64,000 nucleotides of DNA, from the NCBI GenBank assembly GCA_964019415.1, contig OZ025874.1, forward strand, positions 6,611,092-6,675,091, given 5' to 3'. This stretch comes from Ianthella basta. Lineage: Eukaryota > Porifera > Demospongiae > Verongiida > Ianthellidae. The position numbers were made by a program, and so were the translations under genes. The notes beneath the pieces were generated by a model that saw nothing but the letters and a program-made list of their open reading frames with translations, was not told the DNA's origin and made no database searches. Every line of letters starts with the position of its first letter. The first letter of the stretch is position 1. Shown here one piece after another: positions 36,659-47,614 of the stretch.

Positions 36659-37440
36659 TTTGCATCTATAGACCTTAATGGAGGAACAAGGAATTGCATA
36701 TACAATAAATGAGAACATGAAAGTGATGGTCAACGTGCACGCAAGTAATTCTGAATCTCTCTAACATATAAACTGTCAGCCAAATTGTGAGCATTTTCCA
36801 GCTCTACATAAGAATCATTGCCTACCTTTGGACTAATCTCTGATGGTGGATCATTAAATTTTGTTCACATCTAAAGCATCTAAGTGGAATGTGCAATAGA
36901 ATTGGACGTGCATTATAGCTATGTTTGCTAATCCACTGCCTACTTGCTTTGTCCACTTGCCTATTCACCTATTCCACTTGAGCAGGTGGATAAGAATTAC
37001 TTCATTATCAAACATCATGCTTGTGACGTCTATTTAAAAAGTGCCCGGGAAAATGGCTATTTCTATCATAATGTGTTAGCGCGCTTCGATGAAAATGGCC
37101 AAACGGTGGCTGCAAAAAACAATTGAAGGCTATGGATAGGCTTCTTCGAATACATTGAAGGCAGCAGTGTGGCCAAAGCCAGCCTTGAGTGCACGCAAGG
37201 CTGCTGTCACCCCAATTTGTCTTTTCACATTAATCTCCTCATCCTACTTACATGCATACGTGAAGGACTAGGATCTAAGCGCCAGCAGCAATACAGTAAG
37301 TATGTCACTGGAACCAGTGCAAAGTTTATGCTCCATGCATGTACGTATTAGCATAACCTGGTACCGCCATTTTGTTAAGAACTTCCATGTATAAATGTGC
37401 TATAGCACAGTGAAAGCTGGAAATGCAAAAGTGTACAAAC

Positions 37441-37783
37441 TAGTATAATAAAATTTTTCTTTAAAATCAGTAAAAGGGATTTAGGAATGGCCAGCATAAT
37501 AAGTATAGAAACAAGCTAGCTACTCAGAATTATAAAATACTTCATTTCTGCATGTAAAGGTGACTCGACATTCCTAATTTCCTTGTACATGGAACTAGCT
37601 AGCATCGTAGTTAATCATACACATTTCAGGTCTATATATGTATAGGTCTAGGAATGTCAAGTCATCTTCATATACGTACAGAAATGAAGCATTTCATAAC
37701 GCTGAGTAGCTAGCTTGTTCCATACTGTTTATGCTGGCCATTCCTAAATCCCCTTTAATTTTAAAGAAATTTTTATTATACTA
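37441..37783. mobile_element. 343-bp foldback MITE
   Basis: It begins TAGTATAATAAAA and ends with the inverse. Inverted similarity continues for about 145 bp on each side, including GGATTTAGGAATGGCCAGCA and CAAGCTAGCTACTCAG, with mismatches and small indels. The centre is about 60 bp. No coding capacity. Confidence 0.85.
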
Positions 37784-38099
37784 TTGAAACTATTTCACAT
37801 ATCTCTATATATATTTTGGTAGAGCTCAAATCCTTTGTTCGCAAACTACTCAAGCAGTTTGCGTGCGATTGACGTAAAACTTGGGATTATTACAGAACAC
37901 CGAAATGGTGATGGTTATAAGGGGGTAGACGGAAGATGATTCGCCGTGACTACGAAGAGCACCGCATGTTTTCCCTCCATTACGGAAAAAGACGCCATGT
38001 TTTTCGTCCGTTTACGGTCTGCGTATACGGGATTCTGGTTATTTAACGTTTCAAAATGAGGCACCATGCCAAAGGGAGAGCGCTCGCGCTCTCCCATGC

Positions 38100-38290
38100 A
38101 ACAGCGCTGCAGCTAACACTATCTATGGCACCATACTGATGTAAATCAGATGCAATATGAGACTAAAATGCAGCAACATGGTAAACCTCTTCTTTCTGTG
38201 AAGCAACAGAGCTGCAGCCAACACTATCCATGGCACCATTCTGATACATCAGCTACATTGCAGCAACATCATAGACCTCTTCCTTCAGGG
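38100..38290. repeat. Tandem direct repeat, two copies about 104 bp apart
   Basis: The block GCTGCAGCTAACACTATC... at about 38104 recurs at about 38210 with few changes, followed in both by a TGCAGCAACAT block. Confidence 0.7.
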
Positions 38291-38421
38291 AGCATGTTGT
38301 CGCTTTTACATCAAGTCAATGATAGCTAACAATCTGTAGGCAACATTTTGCACCTTTTATCCACCGTTGTATATTGGTGTGGGCACATCGAGTATTGGAG
38401 TTTAAGTACACTCAGTTGAGC

Positions 38422-38565
38422 AACACGTCTTGATGGTTTTGTACAGTACATGCATGATGCTGTTCTAGGCCAAAGTGAGATATAGTAGCTCAATCAGTGA
38501 CTTTTCATCACACTATGACCTGGAACAGTACCATGCATGACCTGTCCAAAACCATCTTAAGACAT
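38422..38565. repeat. Imperfect hairpin, arms near 70 bp
   Basis: The left half (TCTTGATGGTTTTG, TGCATGATGCTGTTC) is mirrored by the right half (GGAACAGTACCATGCATG, CAAAACCATCTTAAGA) around a centre near 38493. Confidence 0.65.
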
Positions 38566-38829
38566 GGTGTTCCCCTGAGCATACATAAGCTTCCAATTTA
38601 CTTGATATGCCCACATACACTGTTCTTCAGTTCCATTCTTAGACTACCAATTTTGCAGTTGTTTTTATGTCATATCCATCTCTGTCCACATCATGCTACA
38701 CACACAGTATCGCCTGCAATGTGCATGCATAGCTATGATTGCGGCCTACCAGCTGGCATATACCCACACAATCATAAGCCACACTGTCGCGGAGTAGCTA
38801 TTGTGCAGCAGCCGTCGTGGACGAGCCGG

Positions 38830-38864
38830 AGCAGGGAAGCCCGCCTTTGGCGGGCTTCCCTGCT
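38830..38864. repeat. Perfect 16-bp stem, 3-base loop hairpin
   Basis: AGCAGGGAAGCCCGCC, TTT, then the exact inverse. GC-rich in an AT-rich neighbourhood. It resembles a rho-independent terminator stem, but the context is eukaryotic and non-coding, so I make no terminator call. Confidence 0.9.
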
Positions 38865-39298
38865 AGTTAATACATATTTCAAGTTTAAAATCTCGTGGCG
38901 CACCGAAACACCTCTGAACTCTAACTACTTACTAGCAACTTCCCTGTGTATGTTCACTAGTTCAGATAGTTGAGGATGAAGCATTGCTGATGGCCTGAAA
39001 GATACATCACAATGCCATAGACTGTTGGGTTTGCAAGAGTTTCAAGTCTCCAGACCAGCCAGTCATCCAGTCATCCAGTGAAAGCACCCCTACCAAACTT
39101 TCAAAATGCTCAGTTGCTGACTGCTTTATTGATCAGCATAACATTCTGAATGAGTGTCTGGAAGAGGAGTATGCTGGCTAAGTAGGCTACTCTAAGAAGT
39201 AATGCCATGGTTCACTTGTCTCCGTCACTATTGGCAAACGGGTTGTTCAACTTCTGTTGTATTTGGGGCTGTACCTCACAGGAGAACAGTTAGGTATA

Positions 39299-39857
39299 TA
39301 CCGTATTGTCCCTAATTTTTCGGCAGAATAAAACACAGATCAAAGTCGGCACTTAAGAATATATGGGTTGTGACTGGAAGCGCGACGAAACATTAGGAAA
39401 TTATGACAACTAATTAGAGTACGTGACGGAATAATAATAAAAAAATGATTCTTCAGACTTGTCACTGAAGTGCCCGTCAGAGTTGTTGTCCGAAGACATT
39501 TCTGACGGGAATGGAGTCGCTGGTGGTCATCTGTTTGGAGTTCGATCGCCAGGAAGAGTGGGAGATTTGGGCGTGGCTGAAAAGCCTTCTTTGCTGTCCA
39601 TATCGGCAAGAAACGAACAAAGCCTGGGCAAATAAGAAATGGCAGTAGCCAACAATTCATTAGAGCGAAGCAGCTGAAGATTCATTAGACTCCACAGCAG
39701 CCGACGATTCATAAGACTCCGCAGCAGATGCCCACTTATTAGAGTCGAGACGAATAATAAAGGACAGCCATTTTTCATCAAAAATTCAAGCATGATCAGA
39801 CCCTATTTAGGCAGGTGCCGAACAATTAGGGAGCTGAAAAATAGGGAGAATACGGTA
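39299..39857. mobile_element. 559-bp non-autonomous DNA transposon, TACCGTATT termini
   Basis: The left end TACCGTATTGTCCCTAATTT and the right end are inverted copies over about 20 bp with one or two differences, ending AATACGGTA. The TA at each end may be the target duplication. The inside has short open frames but no recognisable transposase. A single similar end (ACCGTATTTGTCCG) occurs at about 41173, and a shorter match at about 11952. Confidence 0.65.
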
Positions 39858-40961
39858 AACTTTCTACTAGCTACAATGCTATCACTTAAACTTGTTTTAG
39901 AAACATTTTGCGTTCTTTGGATACATGGTGAAATATGCAGCAAGATGATTTTCAGCCTAGCAAACAGGGATACTTAGTTGTGTGTTTGTCCGTGATAATT
40001 GGAGCTGTATCTCAAAGTTAGAATAGTCATTCGTTAAGCTTTTGTACAAAAATCATGCCATTATCACCGTCATAGCAACATTTCTCAGCTATGCACAATT
40101 GACTCATTGTAAGCTTTACTAACCTTATATACAGCCATAGTGAAAATAACACCTACATTGTTATGTAGGTTGTTGTGAAATACCAAAAATGCAAAATATC
40201 ATGCAAACCACAAATGTGAAATATAGCTAGCTACACATACAAATCACTAGTTTCCAGAGAATGAAAGTCTGGAAACATATCATCTGCACAGGGAACAAAC
40301 AAATACAATGACACAATTACCCACAATCAGTAATCCTCGTTGATGTGTAGTCCAGTTATCTGTCTTTGAGTGGCTGAGATAAGATATACCATACCAACTA
40401 AACAACCTACGTTTGCACAGCATCGCAGTGCAATGGCCAAACATTCCAATTTTAATCTGCTACTGTGAGAAAGGTAAAGACTGGGTAATATAAAGCCTTC
40501 AAAACTGTTTAACAGCTGCTTTGGTCATGATACAGCCGGTGGCCAAAGTCCTGTGCCTTCAGCACATCATTGACAATAGCTACTTTCTATTTGTCAACAG
40601 CCACATGGATCCGGAGATGAGTAGATTGCTTTGACAGCCTTAGCTATATGTACTGACAGTGTTATCCCCACTTTACTCCTTTTCAACCCTAGGCCTTAGT
40701 CAGAAAAGAGCTAGCTATACACGCTCGCTATGAACGCCAATGTGGCTGCCACTTTCAAAGCCAAGGCTCAGGTTGTTTCCAGTGAGACGTGAATCGAAGA
40801 TTCCTCATTGTTGCGCTTGATGATAATACTATCGATTCAGCTCCTCGTTCCTCGTACGTGTGTATATAGCTAGCTAAAGCCTCACGCGTAGCTAACAGGC
40901 TAGCGCTGTGTGTGATCATTGGAAAGTCCCATTGGAGCGCGAGCACAGCGTCTCGACTCAC

Positions 40962-41070
40962 CTTCAAGTGACAACAGTCAGCTCAAGTGACGTACACAAA
41001 CAGCAGCGTGTGGCCAGGTCCTCTGGACCACCAGCTAAAGCGTTCCTTGCCAGTAATCAGACGCAGATTA
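40962..41070 (-). promoter_or_regulatory. Putative leader exon (5' UTR) of ANK-DD gene 2
   Basis: About 100 bp conserved with 24297-24400 and 55942-56050, ending on the minus strand at GTGAGT (40961-40956). The best shared block is GTCCTCTGGACCACCAGCTAA (plus). The 5' boundary and promoter are not resolved. Confidence 0.5.
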
Positions 41071-41172
41071 AAGTACAGCCAACTGATTCGTTTCCCCGAA
41101 CACAGGTGGTCAACAAGTGACGCGAACTTTCTCAACCTCCTCTCTCGGTTCTACATAAATTTCATAATAATA

Positions 41173-41300
41173 TACCGTATTTGTCCGTATAGAGGCCGGG
41201 CTCGAATAGTGGCCGGGGTCAGGAGGCCAGTTCATTAATAGAGGCCGAGTCCGAATAGTGGCCGGGTCCGAATAACGGCCGGCTTCGCCGCAATCGACAA
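41173..41300. repeat. Repeat fragment with CCGTATTTGTCCG end and GGCCGGG-type internal repeats
   Basis: Short direct repeats of the form GAATAGTGGCCGGG recur four times. It looks like one end of a DNA transposon; no matching inverted end was found nearby. Confidence 0.5.
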
Positions 41301-41418
41301 GGAATGCCTCTCGATCGACGCTTTTGTGCTCCTTAGCAACTGCAAGTCGCTTGTCACACTTCACAGTTGCCAAGAATCATCAGAGTTGCAAGAGCGATGT
41401 CTAAGAGAAAGTCGTAAG

Positions 41419-41605
41419 GTAGGAGAGGGGGTTTCCGAACAGGGCGCCGCGTTTCGCCTGCACTCAGTAGAACAGCTTCCGTTTCTGTATGCAGTTATCA
41501 CAAGAGTCAATGTATAAACTGACACAACGAGAAGCTGTTCCTTCGATTGCAGACGGAGCGCGGCGCAGTGTTCGAAAATCCCATCTTGTTCGGAACCCCC
41601 CCTAC
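41419..41605. mobile_element. 187-bp inverted-repeat element, family copy 1
   Basis: It runs from GTAGG to CCTAC with inverted blocks GTTTCCGAACA, GCGCCGCG and GAACAGCTTC on both sides (indels present). A second copy of 186 bp lies at 55569-55754. Confidence 0.75.
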
Positions 41606-41801
41606 TTTACCTTACGATGTCGTCTTCAAGCTGAAAGCCGTTGAGTGCGCAGAGAAGACGACCAAGGAAGCCGCTGCCACCTTATACACGTGGCGGCCTC
41701 TAACAACGCTCTCTTTCAGGACAGAACTAGTCGCGCGCGAATCTTGACTTGCAGTTACACAGTAATACAAATATTCAAAATTGGTCGAAGCAGCATACAC
41801 T

Positions 41802-41878
41802 TAGTCTGGCTCGCTAGACCGTCCCAATAAACGCCTTCCACACTGGGCGCTTATGGGACGGTCTAGCGAGCCAGACTA
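41802..41878. mobile_element. 77-bp MITE with perfect 25-bp terminal inverted repeats
   Basis: Starts TAGTCTGGCTCGCTAGACCG and ends with its inverse. The flanks CATACACT and CATGCACT form an 8-bp near-duplicate, while units 2 and 4 carry the uninterrupted site (27955 and 56172 regions). An 8-bp duplication suggests the hAT superfamily (inference). Confidence 0.88.
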
Positions 41879-41920
41879 GCATGCACTGGACTTCTCCCAC
41901 ACCACAGTGGTCCTAGCCCA

Positions 41921-42255
41921 CTACACACACAACAGGAGGTGGGTCATGTTCTGAACTTTCTGTCCAGACACCTGCGCTGCATGAAAGGGGATTCCCTGTA
42001 ACCACTGTTGGTCAAAGGAGTGGGAGAGGAGGTCCGTGGTAACCTAGGCAACTGAGTGAAGAAGAGAGTCACAAGCAAAAACAGTGCCAGTGTCAGTCAT
42101 TAAATACAAGTGTGTGGAGACAGTCCCAGCTGAGCACAGTGTGGTGGTCTTACGTGAGTATGAGTAGTCTGCAGTTGCTGTGGTGAGTGTCTGTATGGAG
42201 GGGGAGGGGACCATCCCACTGGGGAGTGGTGCGTTGAGCAGTTCCACATCCACAT
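41921..42255 (-). CDS. Candidate exons of unknown gene, unit 3
   Basis: Segment 42255-42154 (102 nt; CTGCAG before, GTAAGA after) has a frame containing DVELLNAPLPSGMVPSPSI that is also open in unit 4 (56560-56459, same length), with three residue changes. Segment 42043-41921 matches the terminal candidate of unit 2. The two do not join in frame, so a functional transcript is doubtful. Confidence 0.25.
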
Positions 42256-43125
42256 CTGCAGAGAAGGAATACTGTTAGATGCAGTAGCGGTGGATCTGAA
42301 TGGGGGAGGGGAGAGAGTGCAGTGGGTGGGGTGATACAGCATGGTGATGGGCTGAGGTCTCTATGAGGGGTTCACTTACCTTGTACTTGTATTTATCAAA
42401 CCAGTCTTGGGAGAAGTGGGATAGTAGGAGATTCAAAGAGAGAGTACATGCATTGCTTCTCATCATCCTCTGCTGGTCCTCACGCCTCATGCACATTCGA
42501 TCCTTACCCTAACCATCCCTGTCCCATCCCCCATCTCCCATGCACCCACGCCCAGTCACTGCAGTGCGTCCACTCCTCCCACTCCTTGGCTTGACTTCCT
42601 TGTGTTGCACTCCAGAACACACACCTACAGACAAGTGAACATCCGTCAGTGCTCCAAGTAGGTTAATGCCTACACACAGAGAGACACTCTGAATTACATG
42701 AGTATGAGTATAGTTGCAGCTGCCATGGGAAAGAGCTAGTGCATGCACAATGTCATTATAATCCACCATTCTTCCAGCATGTGCACATGCACATGATTTG
42801 CATGCATATGCATTGACTATAGACCTTACTACTGACAACAAACTTGAGCATTAAATGGATAATGCCTCACAGACCTAGAACAGTATACATAGTCTTTTCT
42901 GTACCTCTAGATCTCTCACTCTAACCACATGTCAATGGGCGTATTATTATATCAATCTCCATGCATAATGCACAGACTGGTGCACATGTCTACTTATACT
43001 GTTAATAATGGTATACCAGCCACTTATAACTGTGTGTGTGGGGAGATTTGAATGATCAGTACATGTACCTGCATGCATGCAGCTGTGCTGTGCACTCCTA
43101 TTCACTGCATGGTATACTGAGTACA

Positions 43126-43373
43126 AAAATACGCTTGGTGCAATTATGAGAAAACGGCCCACGACAGTGTGATTATTCTTCCTGGTTTGAAGCGCAGGAA
43201 AGGACTATGGGTTTCAAACTTAATTGGCCAGGATGTCGGGACGATGCTATATGCAGGTACAAAAGATGCAAAAAGCCAAATTTACCAAAAACATCACACG
43301 GTTGCATGTTTTCGTCCGAAGTGACACTTCGTACACAGTGCAAAGTGCCCCCTTTCGCAAATCCACTCACATA
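43126..43373 (+). other. 240-bp insert shared by units 3 and 4 with a conserved plus-strand frame
   Basis: Unit 2 lacks this segment between matching flanks. In units 3 and 4 (57420-57670) the plus frame containing IILPGLK, GLWVSNLIGQD and GTMLYAGTKDAKSQIYQK ends at the same TGA. Only about six substitutions lie in about 180 bases, half of them silent. No start or splice signals are evident and I do not recognise it. It may be a captured exon or transposon piece. Confidence 0.45.
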
Positions 43374-44910
43374 TCATTCATAAGCATAATTATGCAGAAA
43401 CATAACATGTACGTACATAGATATGTATGTATGTATGATGATGTACCAATTGTGAAGATGTTGATGTCCATATCACAGCAATACACACTGCAGTGTGTAG
43501 ACCAGCATAGTACAGAATTGACCAAACATGCTATGCACACAACTGAGAGCACTACAAAAAGCTATTATACATACAAATACACTACAAAAGACTGTACTTA
43601 CGTACAAACTATGTAGCTAAAAGTGTGTCAATAATGATACTACAGTAACTACACATTGTAGTGAATGAGGATAGCTACGTACTATAAAACTTATTGTACA
43701 AAGACTACGTATATGAAATTGGTCTTCAATGGGTCAATTGTCCCTTTCATGGGTCAGTGGCAAGTAGCCACAAAACAAAGTAGTTTCATCTGGCCCCGCC
43801 CCTTAGGGTACTCCCCTCAAGCTCATTTGCCAGTTCAGTGCCTCACACACACACTGTGTGTGGGAAGTCTTCTCAAATCTAAAACAAAACACACCAAAAT
43901 CAGTAATCCACCTTGTGAGCACGCAAAGACAATACCATCCATGTGTGTCCACTAAAGGGCATTAGAAGCACAGCCAATTACAGCCATTTTACCAATTAGC
44001 TAATTGTGTGCTCTGTCGTTTAACGGTTATGCCCACAAGGTCATAACAATGTGTGAACAAGACCATGTGCATCCATTTTACATTCACACATTGCTCATTC
44101 CAGTGCACATCGGAGCACCTCTCGTGTGGACATACCTAAACTCACAACATACAAACATGTGTACTCACATTATGAGAACTGGACAATAGCAGAGGAGAGT
44201 CCTTGGGGCATCATAAGGGAGTTGAGGGAAAGAGGTGAGGTAGACTTGAGAGACACTTCCAAGTTGAGAGTGAAGCACCTCACCAGTCCTGCTGCACAAA
44301 TGCTGGAGTGGACACGAGCACACAGCACCACTCAACAGTGATGGACTAGGATCAACTGCTGGTAGTGCTGCAGTGTGTGGTGAGTGACTACTGACCTGAC
44401 CAACAGGAGGGCTACCTCGTCAGCTCTCCCTTCACAGCCTCAGTGCACTGCGGGTGGGGGAGTTGTAGTACTTCACAGTTACTAGTAGTGGAGCACATCT
44501 GGAGGGGTGGGATGGGGCAGTTCAGTCAGGAGCAGGTTCTCTTGTGGACACACACAGAGTCACAGAAGGACTCACCAGAGCCACTACCTCCAAGACGTCT
44601 CATACACACATATAACACATACTCCTGCATTCTCCTGATGTCTGTACTATGCATCATACGTACTTGGCTGGTCTGTACAGTTCAAATGGCCGTGACCTGG
44701 TCCAGGGAAGGGAGGAGGAAGAGGATACTTCAAGGACACCTTACACACATACAACATGCATACTCCTACAGTCTCCTGATTGGACACACTACACACCATC
44801 AGTGGCTGGTCTGTGGGCTTCAAACAGCTGTGACTTGGTCCAAGGGTTAGAGGACAGACACCAGTGGCAGAGCTGAAAAGGGTTGAAACAGATGTGGAGA
44901 GAAAATACAT

Positions 44911-45082
<172 letters not shown>

Positions 45083-45332
45083 GCTAAGTGACCCTGTTAG
45101 TCTAAAGTTGAGTAAACTACTTACAGAGGGAAACCCTGTCTTTGTGAAAGGATGTGGCCAGTGAGACTGACTCACTGTGTCAACCCTTCTCCTCGTACCC
45201 TTCCCTGAAGCGCACACTGATGAAGAGAAGGCACACATTACACGTGTGAACCTCAGCAGCAGAAAGGTTGAAGATCTGTTTATGATGATCTGTTGCTGCT
45301 CCTTAGAAGGCACTTCACTCTATCCAGACTAC

Positions 45333-45335
<3 letters not shown>

Positions 45336-45420
<85 letters not shown>
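45336..45420. repeat. (CA)n microsatellite joining inverted arm and ANKHD1 exon copy
   Basis: 85 bp of CA. The source locus also has (CA)n directly beside exon 2 (12649-12986). Confidence 0.95.
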
Positions 45421-45422
<2 letters not shown>

Positions 45423-45576
45423 TTCAGTAGTGTCTTGATTCTCCATTGTGTCTCTTCCTCAACTAAACACACTTCCTTCTTGTGAAACTGGTAGTCAGAG
45501 TTACCTGTCATTGGGAAGACGGAGAGGGGAGGCAGAGACAGGAGAGAGCAAATTAACGGGAGTGTAGCTTTAGACT
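45421..45576 (-). pseudogene. Transposed copy of ANKHD1 exon 2 with flanking intron
   Basis: Matches 12987-13140 over about 155 bp at roughly 90 percent by eye, including the exon, its acceptor and about 70 bp of intron 1, in the same orientation. The reading frame survives, but several residues are changed (for example Arg to Trp, Glu to Lys), so it is probably non-functional here. Units 1, 2 and 4 lack it. Confidence 0.88.
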
Positions 45577-47134
45577 CAGAGTTGAGGAGCACTCGAGACC
45601 CACTTCCAATTTGAGAGTGAAACACCCCACTAATTAAACCTGCTGCACAAGTGCTGGAGTTGACAAGAGCATAAACAGTAGTGGTAAAAGGGCGGAATAT
45701 AATACTAGAAAATATGCATGATAATTTTAGCTCTCACGTAAGATTCAGCATTTAACTAGTATCACTATAGATACCATCTACTACTATACACAAGCAGACA
45801 GGAAACAGATGTCCTCTCATACCAGTGAGAGTAATGGTCAAACAAATACAATGCACAGTCTGTGGAACAAACCTGGTCTGATCTGTGCTCTGTAAAGGGT
45901 CACAATCTGGTCTGGATAGGGTGAAGTGCCTTCTAAGGAGCAGCAACAGATCATCATAAACAGATCTTCAACCTTTCTGCTGCTGAGGTTCACACGTGTA
46001 ATGTGTGCCTTCTCTTCATCAGTGTGCGCTTCAGGGAAGGGTACGAGGAGAAGGGTTGACACAGTGAGTCAGTCTCACTGGCCACATCCTTTCACAAAGA
46101 CAGGGTTTCCCTCTGTAAGTAGTTTACTCAACTTTAGACTAACAGGGTCACTTAGCTCATTACTTCATGAGAAGTACTCATGCAATGAAAGAGTTGAGAG
46201 AGTAACGGATTCACTCAGTGGAACAATTAGAAGAGCGTCATATTCACTCATTGTCCACACAAAGGGAGTAAGTAGAAAAAGAAAACTGGAATTCCAGCAC
46301 AGATTAGGTTCATTTCTGCTTCAGTGAAGAGTATGAGAAGAATGGGGGAGTCAGTCTCACTGACCGTACCCCTTAATCAAATCCATGCAGGGGGTTTCCC
46401 TCTGGAATGAGTCCATTCAATTGCAATTCAGGACTAGCAGGCTCACTTAGCTCGATCATCACTTCATGAGATTCAGTCTTTGAAATAGTTGAAGGGCTGT
46501 GAAGTAAAACCCAGTGGAACAATTAGAAGAGTGTTACATTCACTCATTGACCACACAAAGTGTTCAAGAAGTACTAGAGAAGTGGAAGGCTTACAGAGAT
46601 TAGGTTCACTTTCTGTTAACAGCCTCTCCACATAACAGGCAATGACCATAGCTGCACCCTTCACTGATGAAAGAACTCAGCTACTCTTGTACAAACTGCC
46701 TTTCTCAACAGAGATGGGGCAGTACATTCACTGTATCTTACCCCACTCATGACTACTTTACTAAGTGGTATAGGGTGGGGTAACAGCAGTCAGGGATTAG
46801 TTGAGAGAAGCCGTCCAGCCTCAGGTCTGTATCCACAAAACGTGGAAGAGCACAGGTCCACTGATGAGGGCAGGAGTATATACTTACTGTAAATGCGAAA
46901 TCTCTTGTTAGGTTCATGAGAGGTTCTCAGGAGTTTGGGTTGAGATATTCTAGTTCAAGGGCAGGCTGGGAGTGGATCCTTGACACAACAGCGCTGAATA
47001 ATGATTTGCACAATGCAAGAGTCTGCTTCTTCAACACAGTTGGTGTAGAGGTTTCACAGTGGTAGAGGTCTAACAGTTAATTGGAATGTACGAAAAATTT
47101 AAAGGGGAGATGTTGGAGGACTGTGGGTAATTTC

Positions 47135-47242
<108 letters not shown>

Positions 47243-47252
47243 ACACATAATG

Positions 47253-47614
47253 TTACTGTTTCCTCTGCCGTCTCTCCTCCAACAAAGCCCTCTCAATGTT
47301 GTCTGCTACATCACGCCCTAGGCAGTCCCCCACTGCAGACAAAACAGTGGACCATGTTCGAGGGGATTCCCCTGTTCCCCTTGACTCCTGCATCCAACAT
47401 TCGAACATCTCCAGGCAACACAGCTTCACATCATGTGACTCTGTGACTTTGAATGTCTTCAAAATGGCCACCTGTATCCCCAAGTGGACCCGTAGTTGGT
47501 GCCACTTGTGGGCAACTGAAGGGATCACCTTCTTCAAGAGAAGTACAGCAGTTGGTTTGCTATGGAGGAGCTCATCTCTGAGAGGGTCTGCCAAAGGTGA
47601 AAGAGTGGGGGTGG
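47253..47614 (-). CDS. ANK-DD gene 3 exon 4: Death-like domain 4 and stop
   Basis: 362 nt. Core HKWHQLRVHLGIQVAILKTF and MFECWMQESRGTG, basic tail and TAA. Same length as the gene 2 exon. Confidence 0.83.

Larger units (their letters stand above)
36659..40961 (-). other. 5' intron of ANK-DD gene 2, rich in inverted-repeat elements
   Basis: This runs from the leader-exon donor (40961-40956) to the acceptor next to the ATG, about 4.3 kb. It contains elements at 37441-37783, 38100-38290, 38422-38565, 38830-38864 and 39299-39857. Small open frames (for example 36944-37126 plus) have no recognisable domain. Confidence 0.5.

Noticed and set aside
36659..36733. N-terminal extension of gene 2 to the ATG at 36733
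   Set aside because: A splice acceptor (CCATTAAG) lies between it and the ATG at 36658. Genes 1 and 3 also start just after such an acceptor.
38830..38864. Rho-independent terminator
   Set aside because: The stem-loop shape fits, but the window is eukaryotic with spliced genes and no gene ends nearby.
38497..38973. 158-residue plus-strand frame in the gene 2 leader intron
   Set aside because: It spans an inverted repeat and a hairpin, has no recognisable domain and no counterpart in the other units.
45177..45485. Plus-strand frame beginning MSTLLLVPFPEAHTDEEKA as a gene
   Set aside because: It is the inverted copy of a minus-strand frame at 45838-46062 within the 254-bp inverted repeat and runs into a CA tract. 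Other units have stops in this region.
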